A DNA stretch of 64,000 nucleotides. It comes from Pseudogulbenkiania subflava DSM 22618 (GTDB lineage Bacteria; Pseudomonadota; Gammaproteobacteria; Burkholderiales; Chromobacteriaceae). Below, in pieces: positions 44,996-54,207 of this stretch. Each line of letters begins with the position of its first letter. The first letter of the stretch is position 1. The notes beneath the pieces were generated by a model. That model searched no databases. It saw nothing but the letters and a program-made list of their open reading frames with translations, and had not been told where the DNA came from. Made by a program: the position numbers and the translations under genes. The DNA lies in assembly GCF_900177275.1 (NCBI RefSeq), contig NZ_FXAG01000023.1:1-64000 (forward strand), in the 5' to 3' direction.

Positions 44996-45551
44996 GTCTA
45001 TCTCCCTTGCACGGCACCAATGCCATCGGCCCGCACGCAGTAACGGCTTTGCGATCCGCCTGCCTGCTGTGCCAATCGTAATGGCCGGCAACAGCGGGGT
45101 GTACCTGCATACCGTCATTCAGCATAGACCTTTTCGTCGTGCTCCACGCGGCCCCAACTACACCGTACTGGCGATCAGCCGGACTGCACACCGGATGGCT
45201 GAGACCCGTCGTGTTCCACACCGAATTGCGGCCTGAGGCATGTCAATGTGCTTGACTTGGGGCGAGCGGGCAGGTTGTGTTTTGGTCGGGCGTGGCGACG
45301 CCGGAGAAGCGCAGCGCGTTTGGCCGTGGCATGACTGACCGGGGGCATGAGCCAGAGCATGCTTTCAATGGTTTCAATGGGATTAATGTGTACATTGGAG
45401 TATGGCAGTCGCTTACCAAAGACGGTAGCATGACCCTGTCATCGGTTGTGTTGTGTTCTAGGCCAAAGCCTTCGGTTTGGCGGGGTGCGCAGGACGGCAT
45501 CCTCTTTTGCGCCGTCTTTGGAGTGTCCATCGCCCAAATTAAGGGGGGCTC
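44996..45551. other. intergenic region with no supported gene
   Basis: 556 bp between the phosphoribosyltransferase and the giant kinase. Short frames exist on both strands, but none has a good start, a family match or convincing composition. It must hold the divergent promoters; I see no strong sigma-70 pair. The last 15 bp supply the ribosome-binding site AAGGGGGG for the kinase gene. Confidence 0.6.
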
Positions 45552-48500
45552 ATGTTTTCCATACCAGGCCTCACGATTCAAGAAAAGCTGTATGACAGCC
45601 CGAGTACCCTCGTCTATCGTGCCCGCCGGGAAGAAGACGATTGTCCTGTCGTGTTGAAAATCCTGAAGGAGGATTTTCCTCATCTGGCAGAACTCACTCG
45701 CTACAAGCGGGAATATGAGATCACACACCGTCTCGATCTGAAACATGTGATCCGGTCTTATCGTCTGGAGTACATCCGCAACACGCCAGTCATCGTGTTT
45801 GAGGATATCGGTGGGGTATCGCTGCAGCAACTGACGGCCCGCCGCAATCTGTCGCTGCTCGAGCGGCTCGAAATCGCCATCGCCCTCATCGAGGGGGTGG
45901 CAGAAATCCATGCCGCGCAGATCATCCACAAAGACATCTCGCCCTTCAACATCGTCATCAATGCCGACACCGGTGAGCTGAAGATCATCGATTTCGGGAT
46001 TTCCTCGGTGCTCACACGGGAAAATCCGTCGTTGCACAACCCGGAGGTTCTGGAGGGTACGCTGGCCTATATCGCCCCAGAACAGACGGGGCGCATGAAC
46101 CGTGCAGTCGACTGCCGCTGCGATTTCTATTCCGTCGGGGCGACCCTGTATGAACTCTTCACCGGTGAGCCCCCCTTTTCCGGTAGTGACCCGCTGGAAT
46201 TGGTGCATCGTCACCTGACCCAGCCGCCGGTGCCGATGGACGAGCTTGACGCGCGGATTCCGTCGCCGTTGGCTGCCGTTGTAACCAAATTACTGGCAAA
46301 GACCGCAGAGGAACGTTATCAAAGCGCCTGGGGAATCAAGGCCGATCTGAAAAGGTGTTTTGGTGAATGGAGCCTCTACGGCCGAGTCGAACCGTTTCCT
46401 CTGGCGCAGCAGGATATTCCTAGTCAGTTCCATTTACCGCAAAAACTGTACGGTCGCGAACAGGAGATCGCGGAACTGCTGGACGTGTTCGAGAGGGTCA
46501 GTCTGGGGGCACGGCAACTGATGCTGGTCGGCGGCTACTCGGGAATCGGCAAGACCTGCCTGGTGCGGGAACTGTTCAAGCCGCTAACCAAGTCGCGCGG
46601 CTATCTGATCAGTGGCAAGTTCGACCAGTTCCAGCGCAATATCCCGTACAGCGCATTGGTGAATGCCTGCCAAGACCTGGTGCGCCAACTCCTGACCGAG
46701 AGCGAGAGCCGGCTGCAGCACTGGCGAAGCGAGTTGACTGCCGTACTGGGGCGCAACGGCCAGGTCATCGTCGATGTGATCCCCGAGGTCGGTCTGATCC
46801 TCGGTCCCCAGCCCGCCGTGCCGGAGTTGCCTCCTCGCGAGGCGCGCAACCGTTTCAACCTGGTGTTTCAGGCGTTCATTCGGGTGTTTTACCAACCGGA
46901 ACACCCCCTGGTGATCTTTCTTGATGATCTGCAATGGGCTGATGCGGCGACGCTCAAGCTGCTGGAGGTGCTGGTCAGTGAGGAGGGGACACGCTATTTG
47001 CTATTGATCGGTGCCTATCGCGACAACGAAGTCGGTCCCGATCATCTGTTGACGCTGGTACTTAACAGCCTGAGCAAGCAGGGAGCACCGATCGGCAGCA
47101 TCATGTTGTCGCCGATGACGCTGGTGCACACGACCCAACTCGTTGCCGACACGTTGTATCGCGACGAGGAGAGTGTCCTGCCGCTTGCCAACCTGGTGCA
47201 GAGCAAGACTGGCGGCAACCCCTTTTTCGTCAGCCAGTTCCTGACCACGCTGTACCAGGAGGGATTGATCCATTTCGATCCGGGTACCAGCGGGAATGGA
47301 AGACCATGCTGGCAGTGGGACATGGTGCGCATCGCTGAGGCCAACTTTACCGACAATGTGGTCGATCTGATGATCGGCAAGCTCAGGCGGTTGCCTGCGC
47401 CCACCGTCGAGGTGTTGTGCCTGGCGGCCTGCCTGGGAGATCGTTTCGACCTGCCGACGTTGGCCATCATTTCCGAACAGCTACCTCAGCAGGCATATCG
47501 GAATCTGTTCCCGGCAATTCAGGAGGGCATGGTGTTGCCGGTGTCGAGCCTGGAATTGCTGGATGCCCGACGCGTCGATTCGCCGCTGGTTCACTTCCAA
47601 TGCCGGTTTCTGCATGATCGGGTCCAGCAAGCGGCCTACGCTCTAATCGAGGAGGGCGCGCGACCGCTTCTGCACTTGAAGATCGGGCGTCTACTGTTGG
47701 CCAGTACCGGGGAGGTGAGATCGGTCGAGAAACTATTCGAACTGGTCGACCACTTGAACCAGGGGAGGGGGCTGGTCTCGTCGCCCGAGGAGTTGGTCGT
47801 ACTGGCAGGGCTCAATCTGGACGCGGCACGCAAGGCCAGGCTGGCGGCGGCGTACGATGCCGCCCGCAGTTATCTGCAGATTGCCATGAGCGTGTTCGAA
47901 GGGGACTGGGTGCGGCACTACGCACTTACCCTGGCGTTGCACCGTGAAAGCGCCGAAGCCGAATACCTGAACGGCAACTACGACCGGGCCGAGTGGCTGA
48001 TCAACGAGGTGTGGGAACGGGCACAAGCGCTGGATCGGGCGGGGGCGTACGCGCAACTGGTGACCCAGCGCACCATGCAGGGCAAGAACGCAGAGGCGAT
48101 CGAGGCGGCGGCCAAGGCTCTGCAGCTTTTGGGCATGGGATTTCCCAACGAGGCCGAGCTTGCCGGTGCAGTCGAAAAGGAACTCACCGACATCGAGCGC
48201 GGGCTGCTGGGGCGGGAGGTCGAGTCGCTGCTTGAACTGCCGGAGATGGAAGAGCCCACCATCAGGGTGGCGATGAAGGTGCTAATGACGGTGCACACCA
48301 CCGTCTATTTTGCCAACCATTACCTGCTGTACAGTTGGGTGCTGGCCAAAATGACCTCGTTGTCGATCCGTTACGGCAATGTGCCGGAGTCGGCCAAGGG
48401 TTATGCAAGCTTTGGCAACACCCTGGCTGCCAATTTGGGCCGTTACCTGACCGGCTATGAGTTCGGCATGCTGGGGCTGCGTCTGGCCGAGAAATACGGT

Positions 48501-51500
48501 GATCAAAGCCTGAAATGCAAGGCTTGTTTGATTCTCAGCATGTTCCTCAATCATTGGAGCCGCCCACTCGCGGAGAGTGAGGTTTTCGACGAGGAGGGGC
48601 AGCAGGCCGGTATGGAGTCGGGCGAGTTTCAGTTCGTCGGCTACATCCTGTTCTACGGGCGCGCGCTGCGTCAGTTTTACCATGGCGAGAACCTCGTTCA
48701 GCTCGCTCCTGAACTGGACAAGTACCTGGCATTCACATGCAAGGTCAAACACCATCTTTCCAGCGATAATCTGCTGGGGGCTCGCAAGATCATCGCCGTG
48801 CTGAGTGGCGAGCCTTCTGCGTCGCTGTCGTTTGATGGTGATGGGCTGGATGAGTCGGATTATCTTGCGCAGTGTCACGACAACGGCAGCATGGCGGCAG
48901 TCTGTTTCTACCAGACCGTCAAAGCCTTCACGCTCTACCTGCTGGACGAGCCGGCGGCGGCCCTGCCGTGCATCGAGCAGGCCGGCGAGTTGCTCGGTTA
49001 CGTCAAGGGCGGGTTAACGCAGGCTGAGCACAACTTCTACCATTCGTTGATTCTGAGTGCCTTGTACCAGCAGGCCGACGACCCGGCGGCTCTTCTCGCG
49101 CAACTGGAAGCCAACCAGCGGCAGATGCTGGTGTGGGCCGAGCACGCGCCGGCCAATTTCCTGCACCAGCACCTGCTGGTGCAGGCCGAGATGGCCCGCC
49201 TGGCCGATAGTCCGGTCGAGGCCATGGAACTCTACGATAGGGCCATCGAGGCGGCTGGATCCAGGGGCTTCATGCAGTACGAGGCGCTGGCCAATGAACT
49301 AGCGGCAAAGTTCTGGCTGGGGCGCGGCAAGCCGGACTTTGCCGTGCGCTACCTGAACCGGGCTCGTCTGGGTTATCGGGCATGGGGGGCGAAACGCAAG
49401 GAGATGGCGTTGCAGCAAGCTTATCCCCAGTTGATTGCCGAGCTCTCCTATCCTGCCCAGGCAACCGGCATTTCGCCCATGACGCCCTGGCCGCCGGGGA
49501 TCGGCACGCTGCGCTATAGCCAGTACGATCCGCTGACCGCTTACACCCCGGGGAGCCAACTCGACCTGGAGGCCGTGCTCAAGGCCTCTCAGGCCATATC
49601 CGGTGAAATCGTCCTCGAGAAGCTGCTGGATCGCTTGTTAAGGGTGGTGATAGAGAATGCCGGTGCACAGCGTGGCAGCCTGGTTTTGCGACGGGACGGG
49701 GAGTGGCAGGTGGTGGCATCCATCTCGGTTTCTGCGCCGCAGGCCGCGTTGTTTCTCGATACGCCGTGCACGGTGGAGGCCTCCTCGGAGGTGGCGGCAC
49801 AGATCGTGCAATACGTGGTCCGTACGCAGCAGGGGGTGGTGTTGCATGATGCGGCTACGGAAGGGATGTTTACCCGCGATCCCTATGTTCTGAATCTGCG
49901 TCCCAAATCGGTGTTGTGCCAGCCCATCGTCCAGCAGGGGGTGCTGATTGGCGTCCTGTATCTGGAAAACAACCAGGTGGACGGTGCCTTTTCCCCTGAC
50001 CGGGTGGCGTTGCTGGGTATGTTGTCTTCGCAGGTGGCGATCTCGCTCCAGAATGCCATGCTCTATGCCAGTCTGAGCACTGAGATCTCCGAGCACACGC
50101 GAACGGAGGAGGAGCTCCGTCTGGCCGAGGCCAAGTATCGCGATATCTTCGACAATGCCACCGAAGGCATTTTCCGTACCCGTGCCGATGGGCAGCTGCT
50201 GATGGCGAATCCGTCGATGGCCAGGATTCTCGGTTACGACTCGCCGGATGAACTGGTCGGGAATGACCAGGCCCGGCTGGTCCAGCACTTCGTCCATCGT
50301 GAAGAGATGGAGGAGTTGTTGAATGTGATCCGCCGACACGATGCCATACGCAATTTCGAGTTCCATGGCCGCCGCAACGATGCCTCCTTGGTCGAACTCT
50401 CGCTCAGCGCCCACGCGATACGGGATGTTCGTGGCGAGGTGCAATTCTACGAGGGCATGCTGCAGGATATTTCCGAGCGCAAGCGGCTGGAGACTCAGCT
50501 GCAGCACCAAGCCACCCACGATGCGCTGACCAGCCTGCCGAACCGGAATGTCTTGCTGGATCGGCTGTCGCAGGCTATCGCGTATGCAAAGCGCCACGGT
50601 GAGCAGTGTGCGGTGTGCTTTATCGATCTGGACCGCTTCAAATGGATCAACGACAGTTTCGGTCATGATGTCGGTGATGAGCTGCTGAAAATCGTGGCGC
50701 AGCGCATGTCGGCCTCGCTGCGTGAATCTGACATGATCGCCCGTATCGGCGGCGACGAGTTCGTGTTGCTACTGCGTGGTTTCGGCGATGCGGAGAGCGT
50801 CGCACACATCGTGAACCGGGTAGCGGATTGCCTGACTGAGCCGCTGCTGTTGGCTGGCCGTTACCTGACCATTACCTGCAGCATGGGGTACAGCATTTAC
50901 CCTGCCGATGGTCAAACCGCCGCCGAGCTGCTGCGTTTTGCCGACATGGCCATGTTCCATGCCAAGGAGCGGGGACGTAACAATGTGCAGGCCTACCGGC
51001 CCGAGCTGAGTCAGCGGATTAATGAAAAGGTGAGAATGGAGGCGGATCTGCGTCACGCGATCGCTCGCGACCAGCTCGTGCTGTACTACCAGCCGCAGGT
51101 CGACCTGTGCAGCGGGGATATCGTCGGGGTTGAGGCCCTGCTGCGCTGGCAGCATCCGGAGCTGGGGTTGGTGTTGCCGTCGCGCTTCATCGCCCTGGCC
51201 GAAGAGACCCACCTGATCGAACCGATAGGAGAGTGGGTGATTCGGCAGTCCTGCTTTCAGGGCAAGGCCTGGCAGGAGGCCGGTCTGCCGGCAATTCCCG
51301 TGTCGGTCAATCTGTCCATGGTGCAATTGCAAGGTTCCGGTCTGGAGCAGGTGGTCGCACAATGCCTGGCGGACTCGGGGCTGGATCCCCATTGTCTAGA
51401 GCTGGAACTGACCGAGAGTGCTTCGATGAGCGAGCCGGAGAAAAACATTGCACTGATGCACCGGCTGAAAGCTCAGGGTATCGGCTTGGCAATCGACGAT

Positions 51501-51833
51501 TTCGGCACGGCCTATTCCAATATGTACTATCTGAAGAATTTTCCTGTGGACAAGCTCAAGCTCGACGGTTCCTTTGTCCGGGAAATTACCAGCGATGTGC
51601 GCAGCCTGGCGATCGTCGATGCCATTACTGTGATGGCTCACAGGTTGGGGATCAAAGTGATCGCCGAGATGGCCGAGACGGAACAGCAGGTGGTTTTGCT
51701 GAGGGGACACGATTGCGATCAAATCCAGGGGTATTACTTTAGCGTGCCGCTGCCGGCCAATGATTGCGCACGTCTGCTGCGGGCCGGGCGGATGCGGTTG
51801 CCGGAAGCTGAGCAGTTCGTTGACTGCTGCTAA
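45552..51833 (+). CDS. Ser/Thr kinase - AAA ATPase - GAF - PAS - GGDEF - EAL signalling protein
   Basis: A 2093-aa cytoplasmic signalling protein. The Hanks-type kinase (about 8-275) has Lys36 in VVLKILK, HKDISPFN at 126-133 and DFG at 147-149, but no classical glycine-rich loop. The AAA_16-type ATPase (about 298-620) has Walker A GYSGIGKT (328-335) and Walker B LVIFLDDLQWAD. A long TPR/helical region follows (about 650-1300), then GAF (about 1336-1510), PAS (about 1523-1640), a diguanylate-cyclase domain with intact GGDEF (1733-1737) and a phosphodiesterase domain with intact EALLRW (1861-1866). The kinase-ATPase-GAF front end usually ends in a histidine kinase; here a c-di-GMP module replaces it. 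Confidence 0.9.
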   Translation: MFSIPGLTIQEKLYDSPSTLVYRARREEDDCPVVLKILKEDFPHLAELTRYKREYEITHRLDLKHVIRSYRLEYIRNTPVIVFEDIGGVSLQQLTARRNLSLLERLEIAIALIEGVAEIHAAQIIHKDISPFNIVINADTGELKIIDFGISSVLTRENPSLHNPEVLEGTLAYIAPEQTGRMNRAVDCRCDFYSVGATLYELFTGEPPFSGSDPLELVHRHLTQPPVPMDELDARIPSPLAAVVTKLLAKTAEERYQSAWGIKADLKRCFGEWSLYGRVEPFPLAQQDIPSQFHLPQKLYGREQEIAELLDVFERVSLGARQLMLVGGYSGIGKTCLVRELFKPLTKSRGYLISGKFDQFQRNIPYSALVNACQDLVRQLLTESESRLQHWRSELTAVLGRNGQVIVDVIPEVGLILGPQPAVPELPPREARNRFNLVFQAFIRVFYQPEHPLVIFLDDLQWADAATLKLLEVLVSEEGTRYLLLIGAYRDNEVGPDHLLTLVLNSLSKQGAPIGSIMLSPMTLVHTTQLVADTLYRDEESVLPLANLVQSKTGGNPFFVSQFLTTLYQEGLIHFDPGTSGNGRPCWQWDMVRIAEANFTDNVVDLMIGKLRRLPAPTVEVLCLAACLGDRFDLPTLAIISEQLPQQAYRNLFPAIQEGMVLPVSSLELLDARRVDSPLVHFQCRFLHDRVQQAAYALIEEGARPLLHLKIGRLLLASTGEVRSVEKLFELVDHLNQGRGLVSSPEELVVLAGLNLDAARKARLAAAYDAARSYLQIAMSVFEGDWVRHYALTLALHRESAEAEYLNGNYDRAEWLINEVWERAQALDRAGAYAQLVTQRTMQGKNAEAIEAAAKALQLLGMGFPNEAELAGAVEKELTDIERGLLGREVESLLELPEMEEPTIRVAMKVLMTVHTTVYFANHYLLYSWVLAKMTSLSIRYGNVPESAKGYASFGNTLAANLGRYLTGYEFGMLGLRLAEKYGDQSLKCKACLILSMFLNHWSRPLAESEVFDEEGQQAGMESGEFQFVGYILFYGRALRQFYHGENLVQLAPELDKYLAFTCKVKHHLSSDNLLGARKIIAVLSGEPSASLSFDGDGLDESDYLAQCHDNGSMAAVCFYQTVKAFTLYLLDEPAAALPCIEQAGELLGYVKGGLTQAEHNFYHSLILSALYQQADDPAALLAQLEANQRQMLVWAEHAPANFLHQHLLVQAEMARLADSPVEAMELYDRAIEAAGSRGFMQYEALANELAAKFWLGRGKPDFAVRYLNRARLGYRAWGAKRKEMALQQAYPQLIAELSYPAQATGISPMTPWPPGIGTLRYSQYDPLTAYTPGSQLDLEAVLKASQAISGEIVLEKLLDRLLRVVIENAGAQRGSLVLRRDGEWQVVASISVSAPQAALFLDTPCTVEASSEVAAQIVQYVVRTQQGVVLHDAATEGMFTRDPYVLNLRPKSVLCQPIVQQGVLIGVLYLENNQVDGAFSPDRVALLGMLSSQVAISLQNAMLYASLSTEISEHTRTEEELRLAEAKYRDIFDNATEGIFRTRADGQLLMANPSMARILGYDSPDELVGNDQARLVQHFVHREEMEELLNVIRRHDAIRNFEFHGRRNDASLVELSLSAHAIRDVRGEVQFYEGMLQDISERKRLETQLQHQATHDALTSLPNRNVLLDRLSQAIAYAKRHGEQCAVCFIDLDRFKWINDSFGHDVGDELLKIVAQRMSASLRESDMIARIGGDEFVLLLRGFGDAESVAHIVNRVADCLTEPLLLAGRYLTITCSMGYSIYPADGQTAAELLRFADMAMFHAKERGRNNVQAYRPELSQRINEKVRMEADLRHAIARDQLVLYYQPQVDLCSGDIVGVEALLRWQHPELGLVLPSRFIALAEETHLIEPIGEWVIRQSCFQGKAWQEAGLPAIPVSVNLSMVQLQGSGLEQVVAQCLADSGLDPHCLELELTESASMSEPEKNIALMHRLKAQGIGLAIDDFGTAYSNMYYLKNFPVDKLKLDGSFVREITSDVRSLAIVDAITVMAHRLGIKVIAEMAETEQQVVLLRGHDCDQIQGYYFSVPLPANDCARLLRAGRMRLPEAEQFVDCC

Positions 51834-51857
51834 GGAGCATCATGTTGGCCCCGGAAC

Positions 51858-51868
51858 GGGGGGGGGGG
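51858..51868. repeat. G11 homopolymer tract
   Basis: Eleven consecutive G residues 25 bp after the stop of the giant kinase gene. It is a slippage-prone tract, but it lies in non-coding DNA outside any evident promoter. Confidence 0.9.
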
Positions 51869-51911
51869 AGGGCATCCAATCGGATGCAAAGCTGGAGACA
51901 GGGATAAAAAA

Positions 51912-51951
51912 ACAAAAGCGCCTGGAATCGTGTACCGACTCAGGCGCTTTT
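51912..51951. terminator. bidirectional terminator between kinase gene and tRNA cluster
   Basis: AAAAGCGCCTG and CAGGCGCTTTT flank a 16-base loop. T-runs follow on both strands, strongest on the minus strand. It serves tRNA-Ala/Glu and the plus-strand kinase gene. Confidence 0.85.
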
Positions 51952-52004
51952 AGCAATTCAGGTATCGAGCCAGGTTTTGCCTGTGGCAGGCTGGCCGATC
52001 GATT

Positions 52005-52080
52005 TGGCGTCCCCACGGGGATTCGAACCCCGGTTACCGCCGTGAAAGGGCGATGTCCTAGGCCTCTAGACGATGGGGAC
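52005..52080 (-). tRNA. gltT: tRNA-Glu(TTC), second copy
   Basis: 76 nt with encoded CCA and anticodon TTC. The body is the same as 44040-44115. It again follows a tRNA-Ala gene, 19 bp away, in the same transcript. Confidence 0.96.
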
Positions 52081-52099
52081 CTAGACCGGAACGCGAGTT

Positions 52100-52175
<76 letters not shown>

Positions 52176-52199
52176 GACACGTGCGTTCAAGTGCGGCGG

Positions 52200-52228
52200 A
52201 TTATAAGAAGGTGCGGCGGGGCTGTAAA
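52200..52228 (-). promoter_or_regulatory. sigma-70 promoter of tRNA-Ala/tRNA-Glu, second cluster
   Basis: On the minus strand TTTACA (52223-52228), 17-bp spacer, TATAAT (52200-52205), 24 bp before the tRNA. It is close to consensus. Confidence 0.8.
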
Positions 52229-52303
52229 GAGGCGGGGACGAAAAAAATCCTGCCTCGCCCCCTCGGGTATAATTCACCGTTTCGCACTCGTCGCAAGGCC
52301 GCC

Positions 52304-53116
52304 ATGTCGGTTGATCACTACGAAAATTTTCCGGTCGGGTCGATCCTGCTGCCGCGGCGCATGCGCCGAGCGGTGCATGCCGTCTACCGCTTTGCGCGCT
52401 ATGCCGACGATGTGGCCGACGAAGGCGTGCGTCCGCCGCAAGAGCGGCTGGACGAACTGGCCGCGCTGCGGGCCGAACTCGATGTGATCGGGGCAGGTGG
52501 CACGCCGCAGAGGCCCCTGATGCAGGCATTGGCCGAGTCCATCCGTGCGCACGATCTGCCGCTTCAGCCGTTCTATGACTTGTTGTCGGCGTTCAGTCAG
52601 GACGTGGTCAAGGGACGCTACGAGAATTTTGCCGAACTGGTGGATTACTGCCGACGATCGGCCAACCCGGTAGGGCGGCTGATGCTGGTGTTGTACGGGG
52701 AAACCGACCCGCGCAGCCTGGCGATGGCTGACGGCATCTGCACCGCCTTGCAGTTGATCAACTTCCTGCAAGACGTGGCGATCGACTGGCGCAAGGACAG
52801 GGTCTACCTGCCTCAAGAGGATTTGCGCCGCTTCCGGGTGGCCGAAGCGCAGATTGCTGCCGGAGACAGCGGCGGGTTGTGGACGCCGCTGATGCTCAAA
52901 CAGGTTGAACGGGCCCGCAAGATGTTGCAGGCCGGGGCGCCGCTGGGCAAGAAGCTCAAGGGCCGATTCGGCTTGGAATTACGCCTCATCGTCATGGGCG
53001 GCGAGCGCATATTGCAGAAGCTGCATGCCTCGGGCGGCGACGTGTTCCGGCAACGACCGGTACTGACCAAACGCGACTGGGTGTATATGGTGTGGCGTGC
53101 CCTCCGGGCCAACTAG
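52304..53116 (+). CDS. hpnC: squalene synthase HpnC
   Basis: A 270-aa enzyme of the trans-isoprenyl diphosphate synthase/phytoene synthase family. It has the aspartate-rich motif YADDVADE (about 33-40) and the second motif LQDVAIDWRKDRVYLP (about 152-167). HpnC acts with HpnD and HpnE to convert farnesyl diphosphate to squalene for hopanoids; HpnC rearranges the hydroxysqualene intermediate. ATG 52304 has only an AAGG ribosome-binding site. hpnD follows after a small repeat element. Confidence 0.9.
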   Translation: MSVDHYENFPVGSILLPRRMRRAVHAVYRFARYADDVADEGVRPPQERLDELAALRAELDVIGAGGTPQRPLMQALAESIRAHDLPLQPFYDLLSAFSQDVVKGRYENFAELVDYCRRSANPVGRLMLVLYGETDPRSLAMADGICTALQLINFLQDVAIDWRKDRVYLPQEDLRRFRVAEAQIAAGDSGGLWTPLMLKQVERARKMLQAGAPLGKKLKGRFGLELRLIVMGGERILQKLHASGGDVFRQRPVLTKRDWVYMVWRALRAN

Positions 53117-53117
53117 G

Positions 53118-53317
53118 GTCTATCCCATTAAGGCGGCTGTGCCTTCGCATCTTGTGTGTCGGCGGACTGCGTGCGAATTTATCGCTGAGCAAATCGAAGA
53201 TTTGCACGCAGTAATTCGCTCAGCGATGCGGAATCCTCATGTACTCCGTGTACATTCCGGTTCCTGCGCTTCGGCGACACACAACCTGCCTTGGCTCGCT
53301 CACCTACTGGAATAGAC
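53118..53317. repeat. MITE-like element between hpnC and hpnD
   Basis: A 200-bp non-coding block bounded by inverted repeats GTCTATCCCA (53118-53127) and TGGAATAGAC (53308-53317). Inside, two long inverted repeats interleave: ACTGCGTGC/GCACGCAGT (53166-53174, 53204-53212) and ATCGCTGAGC/GCTCAGCGAT (53181-53190, 53218-53227). A third stem is built on ATGTAC/GTACAT. There is no ORF. It interrupts what is usually a tight hpnCDE operon. Confidence 0.6.
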
Positions 53318-53361
53318 TCCTGGTTTGAGCACGACTTAGAAACCTTTTTCAGGAGAGGCGC

Positions 53362-54207
53362 GTGACGCCCGACCAATATTGCCAAGACAAGGCCGCTTCC
53401 AGCGGCTCCAGCTTCTATTACAGTTTCCGTTTCTTGGCGGAGGAGCGGCGGCGCGCCATCACCGCGCTCTATGCTTTCTGCCGCGAAGTGGACGACGTGG
53501 TCGACGAATGCCATGACGAGAACGTGGCGCGCACCAAGCTGGCGTGGTGGCGGGCGGAGCTGGTTCGCCTCTACGCCGGCCAGCCCCAACATCCGGTGAC
53601 GCAGGCGCTGCAGCCGCACGTGGCGGCCTACGGTCTGCCGCAGAAGCTGCTGGAGGAGATCGTCGACGGCATGGAGATGGATCTCGATTTCGCCCGCTAC
53701 GACCGCTTTGCCGATCTGCTGCTGTACTGCCACCGTGCCGCCGGGGTGGTCGGGCAGTTGTCGGCGCAGATTTTCGGCTACACCGACCAGCACACGCTGA
53801 AGTACGCGCACGAGCTCGGGGTAGCGTTCCAGCTCACCAACATCATCCGCGACGTCGGCGAGGATGCCCGGCGCGGACGTATCTACTTGCCGGTCGAGGA
53901 GCTGCGCCGCTTCAACGTGCCGGCATCCGACATCCAGAACTACCGTGAAACCGAAGCGTTCCGCCAATTGATGGATTTCCAGATCGAGCGCGCCGAGCAG
54001 TATTACCGTCAGGCCTGGGAGCAGTTGCCGAAGAGTGACGTCAAGGCGCAGCGCCCCGGCCTGCTGATGGCGGCGATCTACCGCGCCACCCTGACCGAGA
54101 TCAAACTCGACGGCCCGCAGAAGGTGCTCAACCAGCGCCTGTCGCTGACCCCGATCCGCAAGCTGTGGCTGGCGTGGAAAACCTGGGTATTCGGCTACCA
54201 GCCGTGA
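53362..54207 (+). CDS. hpnD: presqualene diphosphate synthase HpnD
   Basis: A 281-aa phytoene/squalene-synthase family enzyme that condenses two farnesyl diphosphates to presqualene diphosphate. Aspartate-rich motifs are CREVDDVVDE (about 45-54) and NIIRDVGEDARRGRIYLP (about 160-177). AGGAG lies upstream of GTG/ATG-type start 53362. Its TGA overlaps the hpnE GTG start (GTGA), so the two are translationally coupled. Confidence 0.92.
   Translation: MTPDQYCQDKAASSGSSFYYSFRFLAEERRRAITALYAFCREVDDVVDECHDENVARTKLAWWRAELVRLYAGQPQHPVTQALQPHVAAYGLPQKLLEEIVDGMEMDLDFARYDRFADLLLYCHRAAGVVGQLSAQIFGYTDQHTLKYAHELGVAFQLTNIIRDVGEDARRGRIYLPVEELRRFNVPASDIQNYRETEAFRQLMDFQIERAEQYYRQAWEQLPKSDVKAQRPGLLMAAIYRATLTEIKLDGPQKVLNQRLSLTPIRKLWLAWKTWVFGYQP

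Noticed and set aside
45277-45551. Short ORF upstream of the giant kinase gene
   Set aside because: No family match, poor start and it runs into the kinase gene; treated as intergenic.
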